Shown here: positions 13,701-27,087 of the stretch, one piece after another
Numbering within the stretch: position 1 is the stretch's first letter
How the letters are laid out: every line of letters begins with the position of its first letter
Assembly (NCBI RefSeq): GCF_000226095.1
Contig: NC_016476.1
Location: 2,232,001 to 2,296,000 of the forward strand
From: Thermothelomyces thermophilus ATCC 42464
Taxonomy: Eukaryota > Ascomycota > Sordariomycetes > Sordariales > Chaetomiaceae
DNA: 64,000 nt
Direction of reading: 5' to 3'
Program-made: the position numbers and the translations under genes
The notes under the pieces: generated by a model
What the model was told of the DNA's origin: nothing
Seen by the model: only the letters and a program-made list of their open reading frames with translations
Databases searched by the model: none

Positions 13701-13995
13701 GTATATAGGCCATTAATATCTAGTATAAATAGGTTATCGAGAAGCATAAGGAGGGACGCTTTATACTAAAGTATATAGCTAGCGCTAAGATAGCTATAGA
13801 TAGACTAACCAAACCACTAGAACAAGAGAAGTATACCCACTTCTTATAGTTGCTAGGGATAACGGAAAGACGCGTACCCTAGGCGGTTTGAGCCGTAGTA
13901 GGCAGATGGAACTGATGGACAACCACCTCAATTTGTATCTAGACTACTACTTTAGGTAGAAGGATCAGGCAGCGATGTAGCTATCTATGGGGGGG

Positions 13996-14170
13996 TGTGG
14001 TGGACTGGGCCTACCAGGGCTCCAGCCCTACCGAGGTTGTAGCTACCTACATCTTCCTGCAGGTTGGCTCTGGACGCCTCCGTCCTTCTTCCTCAAGAAC
14101 CATCGCCAACCATCAGAGTAGCAGAGATACGAAGATCGTCAGTTCTATCCGCGCATCCACCTGCAAGACC
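13996..14170 (+). repeat. Probable 3' LTR of the Copia element, not RIP-mutated
   Basis: Directly after a G7 polypurine tract the sequence begins TGTGGTGGACTGG and has normal GC content. The internal region becomes non-AT-biased from about 13,891. The right end cannot be fixed because the 5' LTR and left target duplication are outside the window. Confidence 0.45.
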
Positions 14171-17100
14171 CTATGATCGACATCGACATTTCCCGATTAG
14201 GAAATACGCAACTCGCGGACGACTTGCAGGGTGAAGTGAAACATCTGATCCCGTGGTAACAAAGGGCGGATTGTAACGCATGATCACTCCCCCACCCCCA
14301 AAATCTCTCATACCGGCGGGGCCCCCGGGGGGGGCGGTTCCCACACGAGGATATGATATCGAGGCATGAGACCGCTCCGCTGCTTCGCTGTGACGCACGT
14401 CTCGGGGGCTTGGAGAGAATGAGTGGACGTCTTTGTCGTCGCATGAGCACTGGAGCGCTTCCTAGATGCAAGAGAAACTATTTCGTAGATATGCATATGA
14501 ATGTACATATGTATTGTACACACATCCCACTACAATATCCCGAGGGCGACTTACCAAGAAACGCGGCCCGTCAGTACAATGCTGCGGTACTACGCGTACT
14601 CCACACGCAAATCGCAATCGCGCGCATGCTGCACACACTTTGTGTCTCTCTCATAGGGTACTGGCAACATTGGCTGGCCGGCGTTGATAAGTCGATAGAA
14701 CATTGTGGAGGTTTGGGTATGGTGTGCGAAGGTATCTTGCCTAATTCCTCGATCACCTGCCAAAGACAAAGCCGGCACCTCGAGGAGGCTGGCTCCTCAT
14801 CTCGCTGTTCTCGCTCTTTCCATAACTCTCGCACTCAAGGGGACGTCACGATCGGAAACGCATCTTGTACTCCGCGGTTCAGGACTGAGGATCTGCCAGA
14901 ATAGAACACGGTCAGCATACAAATTAGCAGTTGAATCTGTAGAAGCGTAAGAAGCATAACGGTCGCACAGCAATTCTCAACACGCATTGTCCCAAACTCC
15001 CAGTCTCGGGTGCCAAATCTAGCTCGGGCCCTCACTTTGCACGGTGGCTCTGGGGTCACGGCTGCGCCAAACGGATGTCGTAGGAGTCGCCTCCAGTAGG
15101 CGTCTGGTCGAACTGCCTCGCCCTCTGGGCGCATGTCGTTCCCAGAGAGCCACCAGGTGCAGCCCCAGAGCTGATCTGAAACAAAGCCGTATGTAGTATT
15201 ACTGGTCGGTATAGGTGCGCACCATTGCCTGGCCGCCAAGTGGTTCCCGTCTCCCAGGGACCGACCGACTCCGTGTATGTACGTCCGTACCGTACATACA
15301 CTGCGTATCGCGGCGAATGTAATGTTACGTCCTCGCCTTCCTCGCACCGTTGTCAGAAGCGGCTCTGATCTCCGTGACGGGCCGGCTTGATGAACGCCTT
15401 CTCCTTCCCATTCACACCTCGAACGCAATCATGCGGGCCTCGAGAACCGAATCGAGAGCATTCCTTCAAGTAGCAACGGGGCGATCTTTGTGAATGGGGG
15501 CCGAATCGAAGCCACCATACTCTTTCACGCGTGTCCTCTCTTGTCTCTAACTCGGTGTCCGGATTTGTGTCGACGAGACCCGAGGATCTGCAGAAGTCTC
15601 GGCTAACCCCTCCGCACAGAAGCACGACATAACTATTGATTTCCGAGAAGGGTATTCGCATATCTCTCTTCTCGGAAGCCAAACCTCGTAAGTGTACGGT
15701 GGGAGCCCACATTAAGTTGATGGCGACTGTCTTGGCGTGCCCGAGTGAATGGATCCTCAATCACGATCGCGATCCGCAGCCTCCCCTAAAGAGGAGCTAG
15801 TCGCGTGATGACCTTCCTTCAGAATCGCTCAGAGCTCGTCCGTGGAAAAGCATCCAAGCCAGTAGCTACCGCCGAGTTCCGAATAGGCTGTTCAGTACAC
15901 AGCAGTGTAATGGCGTTCGCCGTTCTCGATGGTCCCCGAGGGCGGAATCCAATCGCGCTTGAAGGCAGACATGGGAACGGGTGGGTCTGGCGTACGCTAG
16001 TGTAACTCGTAGGGTGCAAGTTTGGTGTAGTGTGGTGTAGCGTTAAGATGCCTTTCTTCTGTGCTTGGCTTTTCGTAACCCCTTGGTCTGGCCTTTCCCC
16101 ACGCAGGTGGGATAATTATGTGGGCCACAAGACGCTGAGACAAAGTGCTTGTCGTCCGTCGCTGACTGGCCGGAAAACAATAGTGTATGCTTCGTGCGAA
16201 GTGCACTAACGTTTTATCGCATTCTGTTTTCCTTTTGTTTGCGGCTCCCAATACGAGGTGCATTGTTGATGCATTCGCAAACAACGAAGTGTGAGGGAGG
16301 AGAAACAAGTCACTCGACGTTAGTTAGTTACCGAGGTTTGATGGTTCGCATCGAACCACACGGTATTAATTGATCCATGCGCTCCCTCCGTACTGTACGC
16401 ATAGGGGCACTACGCAGCAAACTCCATCCCAGGCAGAATTTGCCTGCCTAATAACGGGGAGCAACAGACCGGCACCGGCCGAAAAGCGTCTGAGAAACCT
16501 GAGGCATACCGGAGCGTTTGCTCCGTACTCCCCCCGGTGCAAGCTCAGGTTTCATCCCCGCACCACACGGCACCTGTTTCCAAGACAACACAAGAAGGTG
16601 AACACAAGAGGTTGCCCCTTTGGCAAGCCACATCACCCAGCCCAGTAGTTAGAGAGTACTCCGTATGTGTGCACCTCTTCGACTCGGTACCAAACAGATG
16701 CTAGCCCCGGCTCCACTACAGAACCGCCTCTGATCAGAACATCGCGATGTCCAGAGTACGCGCGGGCAACGTAGATCGAAATTTCGAAAAAAAAAAAAAA
16801 AATCGCAGCAAATCATCAGTACATACATCATCTTTCGATGAGTTCATACCGATCCGGTTTGAAAAATGGCCCCCGATCCCAAGAATTTTTCACAAGGACA
16901 GCCTTTGGATCGCAGCGGGAGGAGAGTGTGGATCGCGCTAGCTTCGCTGGGCATGCACTTACTGTTACGCTGGAGTATGGATACGCAACGACGCAGAAGG
17001 ACGCTGCCAGAAAGCAAAGTCATCATTCGGAGTTTCTCCATACGCATTAGTTACTCCGTAGCACCACCACAGGCCCAAAAAGAAAAAGGAAGCCATCCCA

Positions 17101-18060
17101 AGTATCACTCATCCGTTCCATCACGGCCAAATAAACCCAAAAATTTCAGACAAATGTACCGTTCTAGTTAGAGAAGACGTTCGTCGTGCAAATTTAGTGT
17201 TGTCATGGATAACCCAGAAAAGGATAAAGAGGGATATCCGATAATGTGGGACAGAAGAATCTGAGAAAACGGAAATGGCTGCATATCCAGCCACCGAGTA
17301 ATTAAGTGGAAAAGGTCTCGTACATTCAGGACGCCAAAAAGAGGAAAGAAAAGATAATGGGAAAAAAGGGAAGAAAAATTAAAATTAAATGAAAATAAAA
17401 ATAAAAATAAGAAAATAAGAAAATAATAACCACTCATGGCCATGCATCATCCTCATCATGTTCAAATGGGGAGGTGGCCAAGGGAGGTGAAAGAATAAAA
17501 GAACAGAAGAGAAGAAAAGAGAAGAAAAGAAACAAGAAAGAATTGGGAAACAACGACGATGCGCCCGTCGAGGAACCTGGTATCTCAAACAGAGCAAGAA
17601 AGAGAAGCTTCAGACCAGAAAAGTCAAGTCCCCCTTTCATAATAAGCCGAACGCCCCAAAGTGCGCGCGCGCGCGCACCTACCGACGGGGTGAAACCCAA
17701 GCCGCGTTCTTTTGTTCATGTGCCTCTCAAGCAAGCGCCATCCATCGACCCATTCCATCCATCCATCCATCCATTCATCTATCTCGTTCCTCTTTAACAG
17801 AAAGGCCCCAGGCCTTACACCAGACTCATATTCATCCACTACGCACGCGCCTAGGCATGCTATCCTCGCCCCCATTCAAGATACCGACCGCCACGGTCAT
17901 GTACTACCATCATTTCTTCGTCTCGGCCACTAACCCGAGAGAAGAAGGGGGCGTGTTTTATTGATTTGGTTTGGTTTTGAAGGGGGTGGGGGGGTTGGGG
18001 GGGAAGAGGGTATTAATAAGTAAAAGGTGACAGACCCTCCAGCACCTATTTGAGAACTCT
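14171..18060. other. Gene-free stretch between heterochromatic block and csp-2
   Basis: I see no supported gene here; the overlapping ORFs have no family resemblance. Recognisable items are an A16 tract (16,787-16,802), copies of TACTCCGTA at 16,657-16,665 and 17,052-17,060, GA-rich DNA near 17,470-17,560, a (GC)n tract at 17,662-17,676 and CCAT repeats at 17,755-17,774. The right end must contain the 3' UTR of csp-2. Confidence 0.6.
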
Positions 18061-20820
18061 TTAATACCTCAGCTTCAACTCTATCGCCCCCGTCTTACCC
18101 TGCAGCTGCTGGTGCTGGACATATCCTAGCGCACCAGAACTGTCCGGAGAGGGCAGGTCCGCCTCCCCGGGCGCGTCATCCACTGCCATGGCGTCCCATT
18201 CCTTCTTGACGACTTCCCCACCCGCGGCAGCGGTAGGGACCTCGACGATCTCCAAGGTCATGTCCAGACCCTCGGGCAGCTCCCTGACCACGTCGTCATC
18301 CACCTCGACCTCCAGCCCGCGGGGTTCGACGACGTGCACAGTGCGCACGACGCGGGACGCGTCAAAGCGCCACTTGGCTGCCAGGCGGGCGACCAGGTCG
18401 CGCGCGGTGCGCTGCATCAGGTAGACGGCGCGGTGCAGTTCTTGGTAGGGCTGACCGCCCGCCTGGTCGGGCGAGCTGCGGCGGAGCGCGACGTAGAAGC
18501 ACGCCACGGGCTTGGGACGCCGGTCGGCCGGCGGGTGGTAGTTGGCGTCGACGCCCAGGGCTTCGATCCAGCCCGTGAGGTTGCCCGCCTCGTCGACCTG
18601 GCGGACCTTGGTCGGCCGGCCGTTGTGGAGGTCGCGTGAGGACGGCTCGGAGGAGGTTGCGCCGCTGCCACTGCCGCCGCCGATCTGGTAGTCCTGCCAC
18701 TGGGGCTTGTTGCCCGCCGAGTTTTGCGAGTGTAGTGAGAGGGAGCTCGGCGAGGGCGACACGAGGGAGGAGCCCGTGATTGAGCCGCGCTCGCTGCGCC
18801 AGGCGACGCTATCGCGGGACTCGACCTTGCCGAGCTCGAGTGATTCGCCGGGAAGGGAGACCGGGTGGAGGTCCGGGTCGTCGAGCTCCTCGCCGCGCAG
18901 GTATAGCACGCTCACAGGACGCGTGCTGGTGAACATGTCCTGAAGGGTCTGGAGCTTGAAGTGAAGGTCTTCTTCAAGGGTAACGCGCGGGCCGCCGCCT
19001 CCGGAGCTGGCAGACGACATGGACCATGTGCGTTTGTGCTTGTGCGCCTTGCCGGGCCGTTGCCCGTTTTGGCCCTTCAACTGTGACCCGCCGGCTCGCT
19101 TCCGCTTGCCGAAGTCCTTCATGCCGCTCTCTGCCTGGGCGATCTGCTGCTTGATCTTGTCGATGGTCTTGCGGACGTGCGCGACGTCATTAGAGAGCTT
19201 GCGCTCTGCGCCGTGGTCGCGGAACAGCTTGACCTTGCAGTAACAGATCTCGGGGGCGTTGGTGCTGTCTCCGGGCGATGAGGTATCAGCCGGCAGCTGC
19301 TGTGTCTTGGCGCAGAGCCTGACCGGAATGCCCTTGACGCCCTTGGAATGGCTGAAATCCGTAGAGAGGAAGTTGAAGCGGACCGCAATGTTGCACTCGA
19401 CCGCGCCGTTCACACCGGGAGTCCAGATGACCGAGAATCCGTCAAAAGACGACGTCTCGAGCTCGATGCGCGTCTTCTTGTCGTCGCCTTCTGCAGGCTG
19501 CCCGGCCTCAACATACTCGACCGCTTGCAGTTTTCCTCCTCGTTGATGGGCTTCGTTGGTTCCACGTCCTTCCTTCCACAGGCTCCAGCATACCCCTGGC
19601 TTCTGCCGTTGCTGCTCGTCCTCGAACGAAACCCTCACGAACGTCCTGAATCGCGTGCCCGGGGCAATGGGCAGCGTAGGCGTGGTATCGACGATGGAAA
19701 GCGAGTAAGCCTGGCCCTTGTTCAGATAGGTAACCGGAATCTCGTCGGCATGCTTGATCATGGCGGTCGGCGCGTTGAGGGCCGCGTGGAAACGGAACTT
19801 TTCAGCCGATGCCGGAAGGGGTACCGACATGGGCATCCCAAACTGCCTGGCTTGGAAAGACACCATGGGAGATTGGCTCTGAAGATTGCCATCGATGGAT
19901 CCGATCCGCTCCTCGGCGTGGTCTGAGTCTATTGGCGACCCCTGGTCCATCGTCTCGTACCCAGTATCGTGGTGCATGAACGACGACGGAGCGAACGAGG
20001 ATTGCGGCGGAGGGGCCTGGATGAAGGGGGTGGTGAACTGCTGGAACTGTTGGGGGTGGAAGCCTTGGTGGAAGCCGGTCATGTCCATTGGCCCAGCGCC
20101 TGCGTGCGCCGCACCCTCAGAGTTCGGCATTGACAACGGGGTTCCAAGGCCCATCCCCAACCCCAGCGTGGGTGTGTGAAGATCGCCAGCCTGCGGATGG
20201 TAGATGGTATTTGTCCCCCCCGAAGTGGGCGTATAGTAGCCGGGCGCCTGGTTGGCGAAGTTGGCGAACGAAAAGGAGGCCGGGTCTAGCAATGACGGAG
20301 TGAAGCGCCAGGGGTCGTTCGAACCCCTTGGGGTCGGGTCTTGGTCCCGGAAGGCTTCATGGCTGATGCTGTGGGACCTGAGATAAGAAAGCGAAAACGT
20401 TAGCCCTGCTTAACATTGGGACGGTCGGAGCCAAAGGGATGTATGAGCACTTGGTTTCGTGTAAACTGGCCACCCCCCCTTCTAAAGAGAAAGGGGACGC
20501 AGAGAACCCAAGCACGGATCGGTTGGGAAGCCAGAGAAAACACACCTTTCTGGCGCAGGGCCGGGAACATCAGCATGCGCATGCCCAGCGGTTGCGGTCC
20601 TTGCCGGACCGGCTGTGGAGGCAGTTGAGCCGACCGCTGCCACTTCAGGAAATTGCTGCCTGAAGTTGGCAAGCAGGTCGTCCCCTGGTTTTTGTGAACT
20701 TGTTCTGAAAGCGCTCAGTAGTCAGTAACGTGTTTCGAGGTCGCCGCATAGAGAGCACGCCAGAGCGCCAACCGCGCAGGCAGGGAGAGCATCAAAACCG
20801 GCTCACCGTTGGCGGAACAT
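18061..20820 (-). CDS. csp-2: Grainyhead/CP2-family transcription factor (CSP-2-like)
   Basis: This is a nuclear DNA-binding protein of the Grainyhead/CP2 family. In Neurospora the orthologue CSP-2 is needed for conidial separation through cell-wall remodelling. My exons are 20820-20807, 20704-20546 and 20377-18061, giving 829 residues. The first exon is only 14 nt (ATGTTCCGCCAACG). Introns of 102 and 168 bp have GT-AG ends and keep frame. The CP2 DNA-binding domain begins near residue 250 (FRFHAALNAPTAM) and runs to about 470. A basic linker follows, then a C-terminal region resembling the family's dimerisation part (about 640-790). The N-terminal 250 residues are Gln/Pro/Gly-rich and probably disordered. 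Opening the gene at 20292 would use a TTG codon and lose 86 residues, including the conserved SHSISHEAFRDQDPTPRGS stretch. Upstream lies 7.4 kb without other genes, typical of a developmental regulator. Confidence 0.88.
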
Positions 20821-23800
20821 GATTGCGACAACGTTGTCTAGGTCAGGGGGGGTCGGCGACGGCAGCGCAGGCTGGTGATTGCGTCGGCGCGCTCCTCGTC
20901 GGCGTGCGAAAGCCCGTGGGTCTCTCGAACGCGGGTTTCGGCTTATTCTTCCGAAACGCGCACACTCCTCATGCAGGTAAGCGACGGATGTTGGCTTGCT
21001 CTGTCCTCGTTTCTGTGGCTTTGAGTGTCACAGGAAAAAAAGGAAAGAAAGAAATAATTGAACAAGAAACGAGTAAAGGGTGCGCCAGGCTGTTGGGACG
21101 GCGGCGGATGCGTGCGACGAGTCTTGAGTTTACAGCATTGAAGCGAGAGCGACCGAGGACTAACGAGAGGGGTGGGCAATTTGGTTGTAGTTGCATGAAG
21201 CGTCGTAGCCGCGTCAAGAGATGGGGAGGTGCGGGTGGGCTTCGGGGCCGGAGGTATATACCTACAACCACGCAGCCGCTAGTAGAGTACTCCCCACCGT
21301 CAAAGAATGCAGGCAGATACTCCGAACAATCCCTGAATGGGTCTGAGTGGGTGGAGGACGGGTGGAGCCGACTTGAGGAATCGGAGGGAGACTAGACTAC
21401 GAGACAGAAAACGGCAGGGCAGATAAAAAAGTATACACAGTAGTGGAGAGATCGAGAGGGAAAGCAGGTACCGTAATACCGTGCGATTGAGCGCATGGAA
21501 TGGGGCCCTGGTCAACCGCTGCGAAGGGACCGAGGGGACCCAAATGGAGGGTGGGTGGAAGGCGAGCCGTGGGTGTCTTACTGCGGAAACAGATGGGGTG
21601 TGCCGAGAAGCCCCCGAGACTCTCTGGTAACGAATTCTTGTAACGGGGTTTATGTACAGCGGCTTGAACCGAAGAGCAATCCTGATCAAGCCCGAGGTAG
21701 CCACACCCTGGTATCTTCAGCTTTCCCAGGCCTTACCACCACACTGGTAGGTACCGATAGGTTGAATTCCTTGGTATTTAGGTAGGTACCTATCCAGGTA
21801 AGGTAGTCAGGCTTGAAACGAGAGAAAACTATCGGCAGTAGCTTAAATGTAAACGTTGACAATAGCAGTCCTAGCAGATACTAAAGGGCTCGAGAAGAGC
21901 AGATTACCGGTGACCGAATCTGCACTCGTTGGTCAAACTCAAGTGCGGCAAGGAGTGAGGATAGGAACAATTGGCAGGTGGACTGAGTGACTTGCTTAAT
22001 GCGGCGCTCTGCACCGATACCCCGGAGCGTGCAGTACCACTACGTCAAAGTGGCGGTGCTCCGCCTATTGTCGCCCCTGTACCTTCCGGGGATCATGGGC
22101 TGCAACCAACCAGAACATACGACTGCGGACGAGGATTATACTCGCTAATCAAGCAACCAGGAACCATCTACCTACCCAGATCTGAAAGCAGCCGGCGCGG
22201 ACATCGGGCGACTGCGACATGGCGTTGTGGCTTGGGTCCAGGCCACACCAGTCTGTTAGCAGTCTGGAAACTCAAAATTCGGGCCACACCTGCTGCGACC
22301 TGTTGTCGCATGTTGCTGCAGACTATCGTAAGGTCCTCGGTGTTGCTCTGGTCTCACTGCATTCCTGCACTAACGCTATTTATGCATAAGGCTAAACTAG
22401 GTATCTGCATGAGACGTTATGCACCTAGCAAAGATGTTCTTTTGCTTTCGTGTGCCCTAGCGTATGTACGTAGTAAGCGCATGGACTGTCAACGGCTCGC
22501 GTTCCCGATTCGGTGCAGGGATCTGCGTCTCTGCCCCAGGACCCGCTCGCCGAACGGGGGGATAAGAATGACGTCACTGTAAATTCTTCCCCAGTCTTGG
22601 CACGGCCGAGATTGTCTAGGCCGCAGATTCGCCTCGCAGGACCCAAAACAAAGCCGGAAGCCGCCGATACAGACTAGGAGGATACCTAGGTGCGTCCTGG
22701 GCCCGGCAGACGAGATGAACCCTAGGCACTGGGGGGTCCATTCCATTGAGGTTGCTCAGTTTTATGATATCGCTGGCCTGTGTAAAATCGCGAGCCCAAA
22801 AAATTTGTGCTCCTATGTATTGTAGTCAGCTTGAGCCATTCATACCAGTTTGCCAAGAAAGGGGCTATTGACTACTAGTACACTAAAACTTTGATCCGCA
22901 GGGGCATTGGTTCACCTAGGGATGGGATCCGATCTCCCGCTGAACTGCCGGGAAGGAGATCATCAGCTCACCGGGGACCCTTGAGGTAGCGCTCTATCTA
23001 CATTGTATTGTTCAAGCATTTCCTTCTTGCAGAGGTATGCAGGAGATTCCCAGCCAAGGAATCCTCTCCAATTGACATTACTCCACTGTGTATCGATAAT
23101 CGATAATGTTCAATAACCCTCTTTATGCGTGCAGGACCATAAAGTGTATCAAGAGCATTACACCGGTGTATTATTACGGGCTCAGCACTCGGTCCGCAAG
23201 CGAGCATACATCTGTATTCGGGAGGGATTTGTTAACATGCAAAGCCCGGGGTCAGCTGTACATTCAGAGTAGTCGCGCGTTGTGGCCCACTTGCAGCCCC
23301 CGCCCTCCACAACGGCCCAGCCCATTCGGCAAGGTGACGTCATTGTTTCGAGCATTCAGTGTGGTCAAATCTCCGCAAAGGGGGGCGCTTGCGAGCAACA
23401 GGCCCGCAGACGAGGTGCGCTGCTACGTGGCGTGCCCTCGGCATGGAAAGGCATTGGACGCATTAGGTGAATCAAATTCCAATTGCTTCAGTGTGTCTGA
23501 AACGGATGCAGACGCCGCCTCGAGCGCCGAAAGGCCAGACCGGCGGATGGGTGTAAGTTTTGTAAACCACTTTGTAGGCATGTCTGCCGGTCCTCATTTC
23601 ACCCGCTTCGTCGCCGTCCACCCCGCAAAGCCCGTTGCACCGCATTGAGCGCCGCAAAAGACGCCGAGACAGGAGCGACAGCTTGTCTCAGTGGGGCACC
23701 TCTCGCCGCGTGGGCACCGCGTGCTCATTCGCCGTCTGCAGAAGCGCCTCCTGCAACCGCCGAGGTAGTGCATGGGCGCTACGTCAGTCTCGACTCACTT

Positions 23801-26800
23801 TTGGAAAGATGGAATTGCTCTCAGATTCCCATCTAAGCCAACTGCTCCCGTCTTTTTTCGTTGCACTACATCTACACTCCTAGTGTACACAGGAGTGTTT
23901 TTCGTGTTCCTTCTCGGCAGCTTCCCACGACTGTGCCGCTGCTTTGCTGTTTACGGAGTAGCGCAGCTTGGCACTGCAACGAACCACACATGTCCAAAAC
24001 CCCCGTGCTACCATGACGTCACCGCAGCATTGTTCGGCAGGCGCACAGATGCGATGCCCCTGTTCCCCAGCCTCACCGTTCCGCTGCATTCCGTCCACAA
24101 TGGCAGCCAATACGGATGGATACCTCCATAGCCGTGAGCAATACGGAGTAGTACGAGTAATATGTAGTACAAGAATACGATGTACCGAGTGATTGAAAAC
24201 ACCCCCCACTCCCCCCCCCCCAAAAAAAAAAAAAAAAAAAACAAAAACAAAAATCCGATGTAGCCACTACACCAACGGGACTGCTGAGCACACCAGAAAT
24301 ATCGATTAGTATTGGGTATTCTTCATCCATGCTATCCGACCGTGCTTTCCGCACAGAACGACTGATCGGTAAGAGGAAGGAAAATATTAAACTGAGAACA
24401 AAAAGAGAAACGGAAGGAATAAAAGTAAACTAAATAAACAAAATGAAAATAAATACAAACATAAAATAAAAAGAGGAGACGGAGATCTAACCAGGCTGGA
24501 GTGCGTTCCGGCAGCCTTCTTCTTTCGGCACAACCACCGAAGCGGATCCGCTCGCCGTCGTTGGACCGACCGCAGGCCTCCATGTCAGCCAGCGGGTCAA
24601 GAGAGGTTGGATGCTTCCGCAGTTGGGAGCGCATCCTGCACGTCTCCCCGAGGTCGAAAAAGTAGGGCAAGCATCATGTCAATCGTACGTGCCGCTTGCT
24701 TGAACACCCGCTACTGGGGTCGAAGTTCGCATCAGCGAGAAAACGCGGTTAGACCATGAACTGTATGTATGTGTGCTTATGTATGCACATACATAGATAG
24801 ATAGGCATGCACGTGGGACCACAAGCAGTACCGTTTTGCCCCTCTGGAAGGTGTCCCATGGGAGGGGAGATATTGCATCCTAATGGCGGGTGGTGGAAAG
24901 CTCAGGCGCCATCGATGGTCTCTGTCATAACTTACATAAACACCTCATGGACCAGTCTGCGTCTCAGCGCCCAGCCACACACATGGTTGCTGCGAGGGCG
25001 CCATTGAGCGGGGCTGAACATGTCTCGTTTCTCAGCATGTTTGGGATCCCTCCGCTGGTATACAAAGTAAATTTGGGTCTGAGATTGAGGGGTCACCAAT
25101 TTTGAGCCCCCGCAGTTTTGCCCCGGAGGTTTTCTTCCGCTTTTCGAGTCATCAGTTACTTGTCGGATCACTCCATGGCGAAACTTTGTAGTGTTAAGTG
25201 TACGGAATATGGGTTGTGAACATCCATACAACCCACCAAAGTGAAAAATGACTGATCAGATATCGCTGCGCTTGAGTAGTGCCCTAGCGTATGTACATGC
25301 CTAGGTACCTGACATACACCACGGAATACGGATAGACTAGCGTGGTGGGCGTAAAGTTGTATGTCAAGTATGTACATACATACCCAGGTACCTCATGGGT
25401 ACTTAGGGTGAGGTCCCTTACAACGCAGTCGTTCCCAAGATGACACGCACAGCACCTTAGCCCCTTGTCCAATCTCGAACCTCTGGGCTTACGCGTACAC
25501 GTAACATTGGAGAAATATCACAGACATATATGTCACTCTTACGCGGCAGCCCATCAACTATGTCGAGATTTCCTCGTGGACGCTACGATGTCTCTGTACG
25601 CACATCCGTTTCCTTACCGTTCTGGACTCGCGCTTACACTAGTCCGAACACCAGCGCACCATGTTCGAAAGCATCCATTGCCACTGTACGTGTGTCTAAG
25701 TGTCACACTTGCATATAAGTGCACATCATTATCTTCGGTACATTTTGGGAAAGGAAAGAGGAGGGAAAGAAGGGCGAGGGGGGGTAAGGGGAGCGATCAG
25801 CCATCGAGCTTTCACCTTACTGCCGTTGGGAACCAACTTCGAGACATGTATGCAACTACTAGACTGTACCTTCTTTCCCGTCAACCTAGATTAGCCGAAA
25901 ACAACCGGTCCACACCGTCCCTCCACCCCACCGTTACAACGGGGCCTGTAATAAGAGCGGCGTCGATCGGCGGGGACAGCACGGAGGACGTACGGGACGG
26001 TGATTCCTTCAGCTACCGGGGCTTCCGCTTTGCCGGGGTAAAATCGCGGGCGAGGAGGAAAGAAAGAAGGAAGAGCGGAAGGGATGTGTGGCCTCGGCCT
26101 TTCCCGATTTCTCCCCCCGGCCGATGTCAAGAACAAGCACGTGGATGGAGCCAGCCCAGAAGCTTTTCGTATTCGGTTCCTCTCCCGAGCCGTCCTCTCC
26201 GCTATCTCAAGAGGAGCCCCGCCATGCCGATCCGGCCGGCCGGTCCTTGAGCGACAAAGTTTCGCCGGGCCGGACGGGAGAGCGGGGTGTAGCAGTGCGG
26301 CGGTGTACGTATCTCTCAACTTGGGGGCGCGTCCGGAGGCGGAAGGGCGGGCTGGCGGACGGACGTGGCTTAAGTATCATGATATAGCCCAGCCTCTTCT
26401 CGTGTTCTAACCGAGGTGATGATCTTGTAGATATTGATGTTGTTGCTAAGCTCATGCATCGACGCGCTCCGCTCAGCTCGTATTATTTGTTTGTCTGGCC
26501 CATTGTGCCCCGGAGGGGTGGTACTCCTGTGGCGAGGCCTCCTCAACATCCCGGTCGCGTCGTGATAACAATTAGATTTGGAGCTATTTCCGGAAAATAT
26601 GGTCAGTATGCCGGGCCGGCGTTGTTGCCCTTCCTATTATTAGCACGCTAGACTTAGGCTCTTGGCAAGTCAGCCGTGGTATCGTATTGACGGTGGTGCC
26701 CCAGCTACCAGATGTTGCTAATCTCTCAACAGCAGACCGAGCGAGCAAGGAGAGAAACGCCGGAGACGTAATGATTTGCTTTCAGTGCTTGAGATGAGAG

Positions 26801-27044
26801 GACTGTGATGATAGAAAACAGATCCAATGCTCCCTCTTTGGCCTCTCACTCTTCTGTGTTGTGTTGTCTGCTGATAATACGAGGAAGCAATTCCTGGAGT
26901 TAGCAGCGTTTTAGGATTGGATCGAACCGTTGGAACCCGTAGTTTTCTGCTTCGCTTTTAAGTGATCTAACTAATAGACATTTGACCGCATTTTTCCAGG
27001 GCAGAGATGGCCACTCCTAGTCTTGTTTGGCCGGTATTGCGATG

Positions 27045-27087
<43 letters not shown>

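Larger units (their letters stand above)
1..14170 (+). mobile_element. Ty1/Copia-like LTR retrotransposon, RIP-degenerate, split by a nested element
   Basis: This is a fossil Copia-type element read on the plus strand and present in two parts, about 1-1515 and 10,740 to about 14,170. Visible remnants, in Copia order, are a zinc-knuckle-like stretch near 600-700, a protease-like region near 0.9-1.15 kb and a gag-pre-integrase region at about 1,168-1,510. After the inserted element come an integrase core (10.74-11.2 kb), the integrase C-terminal part (11.3-11.64 kb), reverse transcriptase (12.4-13.1 kb) and RNase H (13.4-13.87 kb). The integrase-before-RT order defines the Copia family. The element is broken by very many changes, mostly the C-to-T and G-to-A kind expected of RIP. 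Its 5' LTR lies outside the window. A G7 polypurine tract at 13,989-13,995 followed by TGTGGTGG marks the probable start of the 3' LTR; the exact right end is uncertain. Confidence 0.85.

Noticed and set aside
14353-15760. Several overlapping ORFs of 100-200 residues on both strands
   Set aside because: Composition is random-like, there are no domains, frames conflict and no splice pattern improves them.
18061-20292. csp-2 starting at 20292
   Set aside because: That codon is TTG; the conserved N-terminus continues upstream through two short exons to an ATG at 20820.
21971-22582. 203-residue ORF
   Set aside because: No recognisable domain; chance ORF in moderately GC-rich intergenic DNA.
23106-23648. 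180-residue ORF
   Set aside because: No domain, no signal peptide and no supporting introns.
25465-26250. 261-residue ORF
   Set aside because: Arg/Ser/Pro-rich translation typical of a chance frame; overlapped by equally long opposite-strand ORFs.
27045-27085. A41 tract as the poly-A tail of a retrocopy or LINE
   Set aside because: No coding remnant or flanking duplication could be seen upstream; left as a simple homopolymer.
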